Notes under the pieces: model-generated
Seen by the model: only the letters and a program-made list of their open reading frames with translations
Told to the model about the DNA's origin: nothing
The model's database searches: none
Origin: Niallia sp. FSL W8-0635
Lineage (GTDB): Bacteria; Bacillota; Bacilli; Bacillales; Cytobacillaceae
Assembly: GCF_038007965.1 (NCBI RefSeq)
Contig: NZ_JBBOYD010000001.1
Span: 4,504,501-4,568,500, forward strand
Length of the DNA stretch: 64,000 nt
Reading direction: 5' to 3'
Position numbers and translations under genes: made by a program
Shown here: positions 1 through 9,297 of the stretch, piece after piece
Position numbering within the stretch: the first letter of the stretch is position 1
Layout of the letters: every line of letters starts with the position of its first letter

Positions 1-1
1 A

Positions 2-211
2 ACCGTAAAAGTAGCAACAAACTCTACTATTTACAACCACAAAAAGCATTGGATGGACTTTAATGCCGGCCCTTTGTTAGAGCAGCCAATGAATGTAATA
101 CTCGAAGCCTTTATTGAGAAAGTTATCGCTGTTGCAAGTGGAGAAAAAACACGCAATGAAGCAAATGGGGTTCGAGAGATTGCTATTTTTAAAACGGGTG
201 TTACTTTATAA
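2..211 (+). CDS. uxaA: altronate dehydratase family protein, C-terminal end (partial)
   Basis: An open frame enters from the left edge and stops at 209-211; about 69 codons are visible. The residues HWMDFNAGPLLE followed by IEKVIAVASGEKTRNEANG match the end of the UxaA/GarD dehydratase family, where a D-x-N-x-G motif precedes a helix and an ASGE(K)T-x-x-E segment. The family dehydrates altronate (or galactarate) to 2-keto-3-deoxygluconate. The next gene is uronate isomerase, the first enzyme of the same galacturonate pathway, which supports altronate as substrate. Altronate cannot be separated from galactarate on this fragment alone. Confidence 0.72.
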   Translation, partial: TVKVATNSTIYNHKKHWMDFNAGPLLEQPMNVILEAFIEKVIAVASGEKTRNEANGVREIAIFKTGVTL

Positions 212-236
212 ATTGATAGTTAGGGTTGAAAGACGA

Positions 237-415
237 TCTGTTATCTTTTTTTGCTTGATTGTTAGGATTAATTGATGTGGTGAGGGACACTCTGTTACCT
301 TTTTTGCTCGTTTTCCGGGTTTGCGGGCGCAGAGGCGCTCTCTCTGTTACCTTTTCCACTCGTTTTCCGAGTTTGCGGGCGCAGAGGCGCTCTCTCTGTT
401 ACCTTTCCGCTCAAA
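237..415 (+). repeat. 52-bp-period tandem repeat, short array (4 cores)
   Basis: This fills most of the 320-base gap between the altronate dehydratase end and uxaC. The core TCTGTTACCTT starts at 291, 343 and 395, exactly 52 bases apart, and a degenerate copy (TCTGTTATCTT) starts at 237. Between cores the units read roughly CTCGTTTTCCGRGTTTGCGG followed by GCGCAGAGGCG. It is non-coding. The same core and the same 52-base period recur in the larger array at 50101-50690, with different interior sequence. Confidence 0.9.
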
Positions 416-432
416 TCTAGCATAAACGAGCT

Positions 433-461
433 TTGACAAATTTAATTTCATTTAATCTATC
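433..461 (+). promoter_or_regulatory. possible promoter for uxaC
   Basis: A perfect TTGACA at 433-438 is followed 17 bases later by TCTATC at 456-461, which is a poor -10. It lies just after the repeat array and about 70 bases before uxaC. The -35 is convincing and the -10 is not, so this is tentative. Confidence 0.35.
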
Positions 462-532
462 AAAAAATAAACATTAATCTATTTTTCCAGCAATACACTA
501 AAACAATAAATTATAACGAAAGAGGGATTTGT

Positions 533-1951
533 ATGTTTCTTAATGATAACTTTCTATTAAAAACAGAAATAGCTCAAAAACTTTTTCATGATTATGCCAA
601 AACCATGCCTATTATCGACTATCATTGTCACTTAGACCCTAAAGAAATTTATGAGAACAAAAACTTCAAAAATCTTACAGACGCTTGGTTGGCTGGGGAT
701 CATTATAAGTGGAGATTAATGCGTGCAAACGGAATTCCTGAATCTCATATAACAGGTGACGCTTCTGATTATGACAAATTTTTAGCATGGGCACGCACTG
801 TTCCAAAAACGATTGGCAATCCTTTATATGCATGGACTCACTTAGAATTAAAGCGTTTCTTTGGAATTGACTTATTGTTAAACGAAGAAAATGCTCCTCT
901 TATTTGGGACCTAGCAAATGAAAAATTAGCTTCCAGCGAATTTAAAAGACGGAATATTATCATTAACTCCAATGTAAAAGTCGTATGTACGACAGATGAT
1001 CCAACTGATTCACTTTATTATCACCAACAGTTACAGAAGGAGGAACAACACTTTCAAGTACTCCCTTCCTTCCGTCCTGATAAAGCCTTGAATATTGATC
1101 AAAGTGGCTTCATCGAATGGATTGAAAAGCTAGGCATACAATCACAAACACCAATAACATCCTATCAAGATTTAATAGATGCACTTAAAAACCGCGTTTC
1201 CTATTTTCATCAAATGGGTGGAAGGTTATCAGATCATGCGCTAGATATATTGACATATGACGAAGCAGATGAGGAAACTCTTGAAGTAATTTTTCAAAAG
1301 AGAATTAAGAATGAAACTTTAACGCCACACGAAATTAGTGCATATCGTACAGAAACACTTACTCGGTTAATTGGTTTTTATTATGATCAAGGCTGGACGA
1401 TGCAACTCCATATCCATGCATATCGGAATACAAATACAGCGATGTTTGAACAATTAGGACCTGATACTGGATATGATGCTGTCAACGATCTTTCTCTTAC
1501 CATTCCTTTACAGCGTTTGCTAAATCGAGCGGAGAAAGAAGGCAAATTACCTAAAACGATTCTTTATTCCCTTAACCCAAATGATTTCTTTGTCTTAGCT
1601 ACCTTAATGGGCTCCTTTCAAAAAAATACGCCTGGTAAGCTTCAGTTAGGATCTGGTTGGTGGTATAACGATACACGCGCAGGAATGCGCCATCAATTAA
1701 CCGTTCTTAGTGATGTCGGGCTACTCTCAACCTTTGTAGGAATGCTAACAGATTCTCGTAGCTTCCTTTCCTATACAAGACATGAATATTTCCGTCGTGT
1801 ACTTTGTGAGTTTATTGGAGAAATCGTCGAACGAGGTGAAGCACCAGAAGACGAAACATTACTTGGAAGTATAGTAGAAGCTATAAGCTATAATAATGCC
1901 CGCCAATACTTCGGATTCGAGCGTTCTCATGCTAAAAATCATACACGATAA
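533..1951 (+). CDS. uxaC: uronate isomerase (glucuronate/galacturonate isomerase)
   Basis: The 472-residue product has the usual length of UxaC, an amidohydrolase-superfamily enzyme that converts D-glucuronate to D-fructuronate and D-galacturonate to D-tagaturonate in the cytoplasm. Hallmarks are the N-terminal FLLKTEIAQKLFHDYA, the metal motif DYHCHLDPKEI (H-x-H), the WRLMRANGI segment, MQLHIHAYRNTN, and the C-terminal GWWYNDTRAGM and YTRHEYFRRVLC motifs. The ATG follows AAAGAGGG. It overlaps or abuts the next gene, giving a compact uronate catabolism operon downstream of the altronate dehydratase fragment. Confidence 0.95.
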   Translation: MFLNDNFLLKTEIAQKLFHDYAKTMPIIDYHCHLDPKEIYENKNFKNLTDAWLAGDHYKWRLMRANGIPESHITGDASDYDKFLAWARTVPKTIGNPLYAWTHLELKRFFGIDLLLNEENAPLIWDLANEKLASSEFKRRNIIINSNVKVVCTTDDPTDSLYYHQQLQKEEQHFQVLPSFRPDKALNIDQSGFIEWIEKLGIQSQTPITSYQDLIDALKNRVSYFHQMGGRLSDHALDILTYDEADEETLEVIFQKRIKNETLTPHEISAYRTETLTRLIGFYYDQGWTMQLHIHAYRNTNTAMFEQLGPDTGYDAVNDLSLTIPLQRLLNRAEKEGKLPKTILYSLNPNDFFVLATLMGSFQKNTPGKLQLGSGWWYNDTRAGMRHQLTVLSDVGLLSTFVGMLTDSRSFLSYTRHEYFRRVLCEFIGEIVERGEAPEDETLLGSIVEAISYNNARQYFGFERSHAKNHTR

Positions 1952-2690
1952 GTTTAGTAATGAAACTATAACATCTAATCAGCAAATGACTTTAAGTATT
2001 TCTCTCTTAGATGATCATGAGAGACCCTTCATTCTGGTTTTTCCAGGTGGAGGGTACCACCATTTGGCAGAAAAAGAAGGGCAACCTGTTGTAAAATGGC
2101 TTCATTCGATCGGTTATCACGCTGGGGTTCTCTATTATCCCATTGGCACGATTGATCATCTAAGTATGGTAAAGGAACTAGATGAGGTTTTTATCCAACT
2201 ACGCAAGCACGCAAAAAAGTGGCATATAACAGAAAATAAGATAGGAGCATTAGGTTTTTCTGCTGGAGGACATTTAGCTGGTTTAGCCGGCACAAAAATT
2301 ACGAATCGAGCAAATGCGTTACTCTTATGCTACCCTGTTATTACATTTACAGAGCCATTTAGACACGCTGGAAGTCGAGAGCATTTTTTAGGAAATCCAA
2401 AGCCTTCCAAGCACTTAGTAGAAAGTTATTCCATAGAGCATCTCATCGACGAACATACACCTCCAACCTTTATTTGGCACACTGCTGATGATCAATCTGT
2501 ACCCATTCAAAATACAATCCTTTTAGCTAATAGCCTTGCTCGGCACAACATTCCCTTTGAATATCATGTGTTTCCGTCTGGAAAACATGGATTGGGACTG
2601 GCAAAAGAATTTCCTTATGTAGAGCGATGGCTGAGCTTTGCTGAGATATGGTTAAAAAATATCTTCGATCAACAAAAGCTTTTCAAGTAG
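1929..2690 (+). CDS. alpha/beta hydrolase, acetyl(xylan) esterase-like
   Basis: This is a serine esterase of the alpha/beta-hydrolase fold. FPGGGYHHLA forms the oxyanion-hole region, GFSAGGH carries the nucleophile serine, the Asp is in HTADDQSVP and the His is in SGKHGLGLA. About 250 residues and the absence of a signal peptide fit a cytoplasmic deacetylase acting on imported acetylated oligosaccharides. The ATG at 1929 lies inside the end of uxaC, so the pair overlaps by 23 bases. An in-frame start at 1896 would lengthen the overlap to 56 bases without a better binding site. Substrate is inferred from the pectin context. Confidence 0.8.
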   Translation: MLKIIHDKFSNETITSNQQMTLSISLLDDHERPFILVFPGGGYHHLAEKEGQPVVKWLHSIGYHAGVLYYPIGTIDHLSMVKELDEVFIQLRKHAKKWHITENKIGALGFSAGGHLAGLAGTKITNRANALLLCYPVITFTEPFRHAGSREHFLGNPKPSKHLVESYSIEHLIDEHTPPTFIWHTADDQSVPIQNTILLANSLARHNIPFEYHVFPSGKHGLGLAKEFPYVERWLSFAEIWLKNIFDQQKLFK

Positions 2691-2707
2691 ATGACAGGAG
2701 GAAAAGC

Positions 2708-3391
2708 ATGTCTGAAACAAGAACAACTATTTTTCTAGCAGGAGATTCCACAGCAGCAGAAAAACAGACTAATAAACGTCCAGAAACAGGCTGGGGAGAG
2801 AAACTTTCATCCTACTTCACAGACGATATTGTTATTCAAAATAGAGCGGTAAATGGCAGAAGCACAAAATCCTTTATAAATGAAGGACTACTTACTGCTA
2901 TAGAGGAAGCAATCCGACCTGGGGATTATTTATTCATCCAATTTGGTCACAATGACCAAAAAGAAGACCCAGCACGCGGAACCCTCCCTTATGGAGATTA
3001 TCAAACAAATTTACATACCTTTGTAAATACTGCCTTTAAACATGGTGCTATCCCAGTCTTACTGTCTTCTGTTTCGCGGAGGCATTTTATAAACGATATG
3101 ATTGATTCTTTTTCTCTTGGTAAGTATCCACAGGCAATGAAGGACTTTGCAGAACATCATAATATAACCTTTTTTGATATTCATAATAGATCAATAGAAT
3201 TACTTCAATCATTAGGTCCCGTGTTATCAAAAAAGTATTTTCTCCATTTGGAACCCAATGCAGCAAGCAATTACCCAAATGGTATAGAAGATGATACCCA
3301 TTTTAACGAGCAAGGAGCTGCAGCAATAGCTCACCTGATTGTTAAAGAGATTAAGGAAAGTAACTTATCTTTAAGGCACTTTCTGAAATAA
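2708..3391 (+). CDS. SGNH-type rhamnogalacturonan acetylesterase-like hydrolase
   Basis: The 227-residue protein shows all four SGNH blocks: FLAGDSTAA (Ser), NRAVNGRSTKSF (Gly), FIQFGHNDQKEDP (Asn) and DDTHFNEQGA (Asp/His). This arrangement matches the rhamnogalacturonan acetylesterase group that includes Bacillus RhgT/YesT, which removes acetyl groups from pectin backbone fragments. The ATG at 2708 is preceded by ACAGGAGGAAAAGC, whereas the longer in-frame start at 2648 has no site and lies within the previous gene. There is no signal peptide, so it probably acts on imported oligosaccharides. Confidence 0.85.
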   Translation: MSETRTTIFLAGDSTAAEKQTNKRPETGWGEKLSSYFTDDIVIQNRAVNGRSTKSFINEGLLTAIEEAIRPGDYLFIQFGHNDQKEDPARGTLPYGDYQTNLHTFVNTAFKHGAIPVLLSSVSRRHFINDMIDSFSLGKYPQAMKDFAEHHNITFFDIHNRSIELLQSLGPVLSKKYFLHLEPNAASNYPNGIEDDTHFNEQGAAAIAHLIVKEIKESNLSLRHFLK

Positions 3392-3412
3392 GGATAAAGG
3401 AGATAACTCATA

Positions 3413-4252
3413 ATGAATACATTAAATCTTGGTATCCGTGCACATGATTTAGGGCAGCTGGATTTGCAGGAACTGTGTGAGCAATTAAAAAGCTATCAGT
3501 TCACCAATATTCAATTTGCCATAAAAAAATCCTTTCCAGAGCTTGTCCCTTCCTTTCAAAGCTTATCACCAGGAATCGCAAGCTTTTTTGGCGATTATTT
3601 CGCTAGAAATGGAATCAAAATTAGTACACTAGGCTGCTATGTTAACATTTCAAGCAAGGATATTTCTGTTCGTAAGGAAGCCTTAGAGAACTTTAAAACC
3701 CATTTACAGCTTGCCCGTGATTTCCGGGCTAGTATCGTTGGCACAGAAACTGGCAGTGTTGGTAACGGCTATACTCTAGAAAACTTTACAGAAGAAGCTT
3801 ATCAAATTGCTAGAAGCTCTGTGATCGAGATGGTAGAATACGCTGAACATTTTGGTGCTACAGTAGGAATCGAAGCAGGACTTAATCATCCTCTCTATTC
3901 TGTTAAGTTAGCGAGACGCCTTGTAGAGGAAGTACAATCCCCCCATTTAAAAATCATTCTCGATGTTGCAAACTTGATCAATCTTGAAAATATATCAAAA
4001 CGGGATAAGATTTTAGCGGAAGCAATCGATTTATTGCATGATGATATTGCGATGATTCACTTAAAGGATTTCACCGTCCATAATGGAAAACTCGAAATCG
4101 TCCCTGTTGGAAAAGGAATGTTGAATTTCGAACCAATTCTTTCTTATCTAAAACATGATAGACCCTTTCTGCATGCGACTTTAGAAGAAACAAAAGGAGA
4201 ATCGATTAAACCTGCAATTGATTATATTCAAGAGATATATCACCGACTATAA
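3413..4252 (+). CDS. sugar phosphate isomerase/epimerase (TIM barrel)
   Basis: The 279-residue protein belongs to the xylose-isomerase-like/AP-endonuclease-2 TIM-barrel family. Candidate metal-binding residues are Glu in VGIEAGLNHP, Asp in IILDVANLI, His in AMIHLKDF and Glu in HATLEETKGE. AAAGGAGATAAC precedes the ATG. It follows the acetylesterase by 21 bases, so it is probably in the same transcript. The exact reaction is not deducible; in this context it may isomerise or epimerise a uronate- or rhamnogalacturonan-derived keto sugar. Confidence 0.8.
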   Translation: MNTLNLGIRAHDLGQLDLQELCEQLKSYQFTNIQFAIKKSFPELVPSFQSLSPGIASFFGDYFARNGIKISTLGCYVNISSKDISVRKEALENFKTHLQLARDFRASIVGTETGSVGNGYTLENFTEEAYQIARSSVIEMVEYAEHFGATVGIEAGLNHPLYSVKLARRLVEEVQSPHLKIILDVANLINLENISKRDKILAEAIDLLHDDIAMIHLKDFTVHNGKLEIVPVGKGMLNFEPILSYLKHDRPFLHATLEETKGESIKPAIDYIQEIYHRL

Positions 4253-4278
4253 GGCATAGGTTTAAGGAGTGGGTTAAC

Positions 4279-6048
4279 TTGGATACTTTAGAAAAAATTG
4301 TTCAACAAAGCTATGACACTCATCAAAAGAACTCTTTCAAAGTATTAATCCATCTATACAAAGGACATTATATAAAACTATTACTTTCCGCTGTTTTTTA
4401 TACAATAAAGCATATCCCTGCATGGGTTATGCCCATTGCGATCGCTAATGTTATAAATGCCGCTACCTTAAGAGATGGTGGCGGCATTCGTACCATTTAT
4501 TTAAACGCTATTATCATGGTAATACTCGTATTACAAAATATACTGACTAATTATTTTCATACGAAATATAACAGCTTGGCCATTCGCAGCGTGGAATCAG
4601 GACTTCGTGCTTCTCTTATCAAAAAATTGCAGGAACTATCTATTCCCTTTCAAAAAGAAATGCAGTCTGGACGACTTCAATCAAAAATAATGAGAGATGT
4701 AGAAGCTGTTCAAACACTATCCTCCCAAGTGTTTGTCTCTAGCTTAAATATTTTAGTTAACTTGATTGTTGCACTAGGAATCACCTTATATAACAGTCCA
4801 ACTGTTTTTTTATTTTTTCTTCTGACTGTCCCTATTTCAGCTATTATCATTGTTGCCTTTCGAAAAAAAATAAAGCACTCTAATTCAGAATTCCGCCGAG
4901 AAATGGAAGAAACATCCGCTCGGGTCATTGAAATGATTGAATTAGTTCCAATCGCAAGAGCCCATGCATTAGAAAAGCAGGAAGTCACTCGTTTGAACAA
5001 CCGCTTCCAGCAAATTTTATCAAAAGGCTTTCATTTAGATATGATCCAATCCCTATTTGGGGCAGTGAGTTGGGCTAGCTTTCAAATCTTCCAAATTATT
5101 TGTTTAGTATTTACTGGTATTCTAGCATTAAGAGGGACGATTACCCCTGGGGAAGTGGTGATGTATCAAACATACTTTACAACCGTCGTTAACTCTGTTT
5201 CTAGTATGATTACTTTGATTCCAACTATTGCAAAGGGAATGGAATCTGTCGAATCAATTGGTGAGGTTCTTACAGCAGGAGAAGTGGAAAAACACGATAA
5301 TAAGAAAAGGCTGAAAGAAGTAAAGGGACAGTTTTCCATCCAAGATGTTGCATACCGTTATCCAAATGAAAAGAAGGATATTCTCCAAAACTTACATTTA
5401 GAAATAAACCAAGGAGAAACGATAGCCTTTGTCGGAGAGTCTGGTTCTGGAAAATCCACCATTCTTCATTTGCTGATTGGCTATATCCAACCAACTAAAG
5501 GGAAAATCCTATTAGATGGTCATAACATGTCCTTACTCGATTTACGCTCTTACCGAAATCATTTGGCAGTCGTACCGCAATCAACCATTCTCTTCTCTGG
5601 CACTATCAGGGAAAATGTCACATATGGGATACCAAGTGTCTCGGAAGAATGCTTAAAAGAAGTGCTTAAAGCCGCAAACCTTTGGGAAGTCATACAAAAG
5701 TTTCCCGACGGTTTAAATACTAAGATAGGCGAACATGGCGATAAGCTCTCAGGTGGTCAAAGACAACGAGTTTCCATAGCTAGAGCCCTAATCCGGAATC
5801 CAAAAGTAATTATTCTAGATGAAGCTACCTCTGCCTTAGACAGCCATTCTGAGGCGAAAATTCAAGAAGCTTTATCGGTTTTATGCAAAAATAGAACTAC
5901 CTTCATTGTAGCGCATCGATTATCGACCATTAAAAACGCAGATAAAATTGCCGTAATTGAAAACGGGAGCTGTACCGAATTTGGAACATATGAAGAATTA
6001 ATGGATAAAAAAGGGAAGTTTTTTCAATTAAAACAAATGCAAAGCTAA
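4279..6048 (+). CDS. ABC transporter, fused permease and ATPase (exporter type)
   Basis: The 589 residues comprise an N-terminal six-helix membrane domain (about 1-320) and a C-terminal ATPase with Walker [10 protein letters not shown], signature LSGGQRQR, Walker B VIILDEAT and switch-loop VAHRLSTI. This half-transporter layout is that of homodimeric or heterodimeric type IV exporters. The start is TTG at 4279, 7 bases after AAGGAGTG. It is the last gene before a terminator, 26 bases after the sugar isomerase gene. An exporter in a uronate catabolism operon is unexpected because uptake would normally use a different ABC type; its substrate is unknown. Confidence 0.88.
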   Translation: MDTLEKIVQQSYDTHQKNSFKVLIHLYKGHYIKLLLSAVFYTIKHIPAWVMPIAIANVINAATLRDGGGIRTIYLNAIIMVILVLQNILTNYFHTKYNSLAIRSVESGLRASLIKKLQELSIPFQKEMQSGRLQSKIMRDVEAVQTLSSQVFVSSLNILVNLIVALGITLYNSPTVFLFFLLTVPISAIIIVAFRKKIKHSNSEFRREMEETSARVIEMIELVPIARAHALEKQEVTRLNNRFQQILSKGFHLDMIQSLFGAVSWASFQIFQIICLVFTGILALRGTITPGEVVMYQTYFTTVVNSVSSMITLIPTIAKGMESVESIGEVLTAGEVEKHDNKKRLKEVKGQFSIQDVAYRYPNEKKDILQNLHLEINQGETIAFVGESGSGKSTILHLLIGYIQPTKGKILLDGHNMSLLDLRSYRNHLAVVPQSTILFSGTIRENVTYGIPSVSEECLKEVLKAANLWEVIQKFPDGLNTKIGEHGDKLSGGQRQRVSIARALIRNPKVIILDEATSALDSHSEAKIQEALSVLCKNRTTFIVAHRLSTIKNADKIAVIENGSCTEFGTYEELMDKKGKFFQLKQMQS

Positions 6049-6051
6049 TTT

Positions 6052-6092
6052 AAGGTAGGGGATTCGTTTTCAATGGAGCTCCTACCTTTTTA
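6052..6092 (+). terminator. terminator of the uronate operon
   Basis: AAGGTAGGGG pairs with CTCCTACCTT with one mismatch and is followed by TTTTTAT. It lies directly after the ABC transporter stop. Confidence 0.8.
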
Positions 6093-6199
6093 TCGTTTAA
6101 AAACCATTCCTCTCTATTTTCAAGGATGTTTTTAAAATTTTTCATCTGGGTAATGTATGGATACGTCTATCCCTTACATAATTCATCATCGCGAACAAT

Positions 6200-6227
6200 T
6201 TGAAATATTCTGATAATAATGTATAAT
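6200..6227 (+). promoter_or_regulatory. sigma-A promoter for the sugar transporter gene
   Basis: TTGAAA (6200-6205) and TATAAT (6222-6227) are spaced by 16 bases. About 180 bases of leader follow before the transporter start. The leader has an imperfect hairpin (AATAATGA...TCGTTATT) just before the AGAGGAGGAG binding site at 6389-6398. Nothing else was recognised in the 360-base gap. Confidence 0.7.
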
Positions 6228-6410
6228 AAGGCTGTTCTATTCTTTTTCCAAGAAAAGTGATTGTAAACTATCATACAAGCAAAAGTTATAGCATTCCATA
6301 AGGGATAGAACAAATACACTAAAACAAAAGGAGATGACAATCGATTTATATTTCAAACACAAATATAATAATGAAGCTCGTTATTATAAGAGGAGGAGAA
6401 AGTAAATACA

Positions 6411-7871
6411 ATGAGTGATCAATTAAACCCTGACAGTAGGAACACAAAAACAAACCAAAAAAACAATTTAAAAATCATTGCAATTATCTCCACATTTGGT
6501 GGTCTTCTTTTTGGCTTTGATACTGGTGTAATTAATGGTGCCTTGCCCTTTATGTCTCGACCAGATCAGCTAAACCTCAATGCGGTTACTGAAGGTCTTG
6601 TTACTAGCTCTCTGTTATTTGGAGCGGCATTCGGAGCCATGTTCAGTGGGAAACTCGCAGATAGCTATGGACGAAGAAAAGTTATTTTATATTTAGCTGT
6701 TATTTTTCTTATTACAACTCTCGGATGTACTTTTGCACCGAATGTCCCCATCATGGTTACTTTCCGCTTCTTACTCGGTATTGCAGTTGGAGGAGCATCA
6801 GTAGCTGTCCCTACCTTCTTGGCAGAAATGTCTCCAGCCGAACGACGTGGTCAAATGGTAACCCAAAATGAACTAATGATCGTTACTGGTCAATTGCTTG
6901 CTTACATTACAAATGCTATTATTGGTAATACAATGGATGGTGCAGGACACGCTTGGAGATATATGCTTGTCATTGCAACCTTACCTGCCATTGTCTTATG
7001 GGTAGGAATGCTTGTTGTACCTGAAAGCCCTAGATGGTATGCATCAAAAGGCAGATTCAAAGACGCATTTCGTGTATTGTTGCATATTAGAAAAGAAAAG
7101 CGTGCGAAAACTGAATTGCAGCAAATCAAGAAAGCTATTGAAACAGAAGAACAAGTCAAACAAGCTAGCTTTAAAGACTTAGCAGAGCCTTGGATTAGAA
7201 GAATTGTCTTTCTTGGCATTGGAATCGCCATCGTTCAACAGATTACAGGCGTAAATACCATTATGTTTTATGGGACACAAATACTGGAGAGTACAGGATT
7301 CTCTACCGAAGTCGCTCTCATTGCCAATATCGCCAATGGTGTTATTTCAGTATTAGCTACCTTCGTAGGAATATGGTTGCTTGGACGTGTAGGAAGAAGA
7401 CCGATGCTTATTACAGGATTAATTGGCACAACAACTACTTTATTATTAATAGGAACTTTCTCCTTCACCTTAAACGGAACCCCAATTCTTCCATATGCTG
7501 TACTTAGCATGACTGTTACCTTTCTCGCTTTCCAACAAGGAGCGATATCTCCAGTTACTTGGCTTATGTTAGCAGAAATATTCCCTTTAAAGCTTCGCGG
7601 ATTAGGAATGGGCGTTTCCGTATTTTGTCTATGGACAACAAACTTTCTCATTGGTTTAGTTTTCCCGATACTTCTCGATAAAATCGGCTTATCCAATTCA
7701 TTCTTTCTGTTTGCTGTACTAGGTATATTTGCGATAACGTTTGTTAGCAAATTCTTGCCTGAGACAAAAGGAAAAACATTGGAGCAGCTAGAACAGTATT
7801 TCCGAAACTTTGACAAAAAGCCTCGAGATGTCCGGAAAGCTAAAATAGGAGAAAACCAATTCCCATCTTAA
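6411..7871 (+). CDS. iolT: MFS sugar porter, IolT-like (myo-inositol or pentose/H+ symporter)
   Basis: The 486-residue, twelve-helix sugar porter has the diagnostic motifs GRRKVILYLA after helix 2, PESPRWYASKGR at the end of helix 6, QQITGVNTIMFYG in helix 7, GRVGRRPML and PETKGKTLEQLE at the C-terminus. From memory it closely follows Bacillus subtilis IolT (ISTFGGLLFGFDTGVINGALP, DQLNLNA-x-TEGLVTSSLL, AFQQGAISPVTWLML). No inositol catabolic genes lie beside it, so the substrate could also be another hexose or pentose. The start has AGAGGAGGAG at a suitable distance. It is monocistronic, between a promoter at 6200 and a terminator at 7918. Confidence 0.85.
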   Translation: MSDQLNPDSRNTKTNQKNNLKIIAIISTFGGLLFGFDTGVINGALPFMSRPDQLNLNAVTEGLVTSSLLFGAAFGAMFSGKLADSYGRRKVILYLAVIFLITTLGCTFAPNVPIMVTFRFLLGIAVGGASVAVPTFLAEMSPAERRGQMVTQNELMIVTGQLLAYITNAIIGNTMDGAGHAWRYMLVIATLPAIVLWVGMLVVPESPRWYASKGRFKDAFRVLLHIRKEKRAKTELQQIKKAIETEEQVKQASFKDLAEPWIRRIVFLGIGIAIVQQITGVNTIMFYGTQILESTGFSTEVALIANIANGVISVLATFVGIWLLGRVGRRPMLITGLIGTTTTLLLIGTFSFTLNGTPILPYAVLSMTVTFLAFQQGAISPVTWLMLAEIFPLKLRGLGMGVSVFCLWTTNFLIGLVFPILLDKIGLSNSFFLFAVLGIFAITFVSKFLPETKGKTLEQLEQYFRNFDKKPRDVRKAKIGENQFPS

Positions 7872-7917
7872 CGTTTATTAAACATGCAAGACTAGTTTAA
7901 AAAGGAGCATTTTTATT

Positions 7918-7953
7918 AAAGAGTTCCCTCATAAATTGGAGGGAACTTTTTCT
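7918..7953 (+). terminator. terminator after the sugar transporter
   Basis: AGTTCCCTC pairs perfectly with GAGGGAACT and is followed by a T-rich run. Confidence 0.85.
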
Positions 7954-8102
7954 ATTTTTACATTTTGCACTTTTTTCAGAATATATTTTTCCATTTTATA
8001 AAAATAATCATTGGAATTATTGCATTTTATATAGAGGATTATAAAAGTTCAATCACTTTTTCTGTTTTTTACTTTTTCGCGTTGAAGCATTAAAAATAAT
8101 CG

Positions 8103-8131
8103 TTGACGCTTATCCAGATTTTACATATAAT
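8103..8131 (+). promoter_or_regulatory. strong sigma-A promoter
   Basis: TTGACG (8103-8108) and TATAAT (8126-8131) are separated by 17 bases. It lies just upstream of the PTS-IIC-like gene. Confidence 0.8.
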
Positions 8132-8166
8132 AAACTCCAAATTCAAGGAGAATGGGGAGTTCAAAT

Positions 8167-9204
8167 GTGAAAGAGTTTTTCAGCAAATTATTAAATGGTA
8201 TGAGTATCGGAATTGTTGTTTCCTTAATCCCTAATGCACTGCTTGGCGAAATATTAAAGCTCTTTATTCCTTTCTTCCCACCACTTCAACATGTATTAGA
8301 TATTACTGCATTTATTATGAGCTTATTACCTGTGTTGATTGGTGTAATGGTTGGAATATCATTTAAACTATCCTCTATTCAGACAGCTAGTATTGGCATT
8401 GCTGCAATGGTTGGCAGTGGGGTAGTTCAAAAAACAGCAGAAGGATTATTTACTTTAAATGGTATTGGAGTGGTAGTAAACACTGGAATTACCGCTGCAC
8501 TTGCCGTATTATTTGTTCGCTTTGTTGGCGACCGATTAAAAGCCTATTCTATTCTGCTTTTACCGACCTTAAGTATTTTAATACCAGGAATGGCAGGATA
8601 TTTATTATTGCCCTTTATGAAATCTACTACAGGATTAATTGGCGTTGCTATCGCCACTATTACGAACTTACAGCCAGTCCTTATGGGAATGATTATTGCA
8701 GTAGCATTCTGTTTAATTATTCTTTCTCCTGTTTCTACAGTAGGTGTGGCCACTGTTATATCTCTTTCTGGAATTGGATCAGGGGCAGCAAATCTTGGTA
8801 TTGTAGCTGCAGGGATTGGATTAGCGATTGCCAGCTATAAGGCAAATTCTTTAGGAACTGCCTTAGCACATGTGCTTGGATCTCCTAAAATTCAAATGGG
8901 GAATTTCTTTATGAAACCGAAGATTGTTATTCCAATGATTATTACCGCTGCTGTATTAGGTGGATTAGCCGGATTCTTAAATATTCAAGGAACACCCTAT
9001 AGCGCAGGCTTTGGATTATCAGGCTTAGTTGGTCCAATGAACTTTATGCGTCTAGCAGATGGTGGATGGAGCAGTAAAAATATCGCTATTATGATTTCTA
9101 CCTTTTTAATTATTCCGTTTCTTTTAAATGTGTTCTTCCTTTACATTTTTTCAAAAAAATTAAAAATAATTAAGTCAGAAGATTATAAATTAAATTTCGA
9201 TTGA
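8167..9204 (+). CDS. PTS IIC-like integral membrane protein (PTS_EIIC_2 family)
   Basis: A highly hydrophobic protein of about 345 residues with roughly ten membrane segments, glycine-rich loops and no phosphotransferase A or B domain. GMSIGIVVSLIPNALLGEI at the N-terminus and SPVSTVGVATVI mid-protein resemble the PTS_EIIC_2 family, whose members are annotated as IIC subunits but have no demonstrated phosphotransfer. GTG at 8167 is favoured because GGGGAG lies 7 bases upstream. The ATG at 8152 is only one base from AAGGAG. The gene stands alone between its own promoter and a bidirectional terminator. Function unknown. Confidence 0.75.
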   Translation: MKEFFSKLLNGMSIGIVVSLIPNALLGEILKLFIPFFPPLQHVLDITAFIMSLLPVLIGVMVGISFKLSSIQTASIGIAAMVGSGVVQKTAEGLFTLNGIGVVVNTGITAALAVLFVRFVGDRLKAYSILLLPTLSILIPGMAGYLLLPFMKSTTGLIGVAIATITNLQPVLMGMIIAVAFCLIILSPVSTVGVATVISLSGIGSGAANLGIVAAGIGLAIASYKANSLGTALAHVLGSPKIQMGNFFMKPKIVIPMIITAAVLGGLAGFLNIQGTPYSAGFGLSGLVGPMNFMRLADGGWSSKNIAIMISTFLIIPFLLNVFFLYIFSKKLKIIKSEDYKLNFD

Positions 9205-9262
9205 TTTTTACTCACCGCAGCAAAATATAAAAATGTAATATTACTTCGTTTGTCGATAATCG

Positions 9263-9297
9263 AAAGGAGACCAAATTTAACAATGGTCTCCTTTTTT
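9263..9297. terminator. bidirectional terminator
   Basis: AAAGGAGACC pairs with GGTCTCCTTT and is flanked by T runs usable from both convergent genes. Confidence 0.85.

Noticed and set aside
6334..6405. Possible 23-codon leader peptide before the IolT-like gene, ending in its ribosome binding site
   Set aside because: The GGAG motif directly touches the ATG, leaving no spacing for initiation, and the residues show no codon bias suggesting attenuation.
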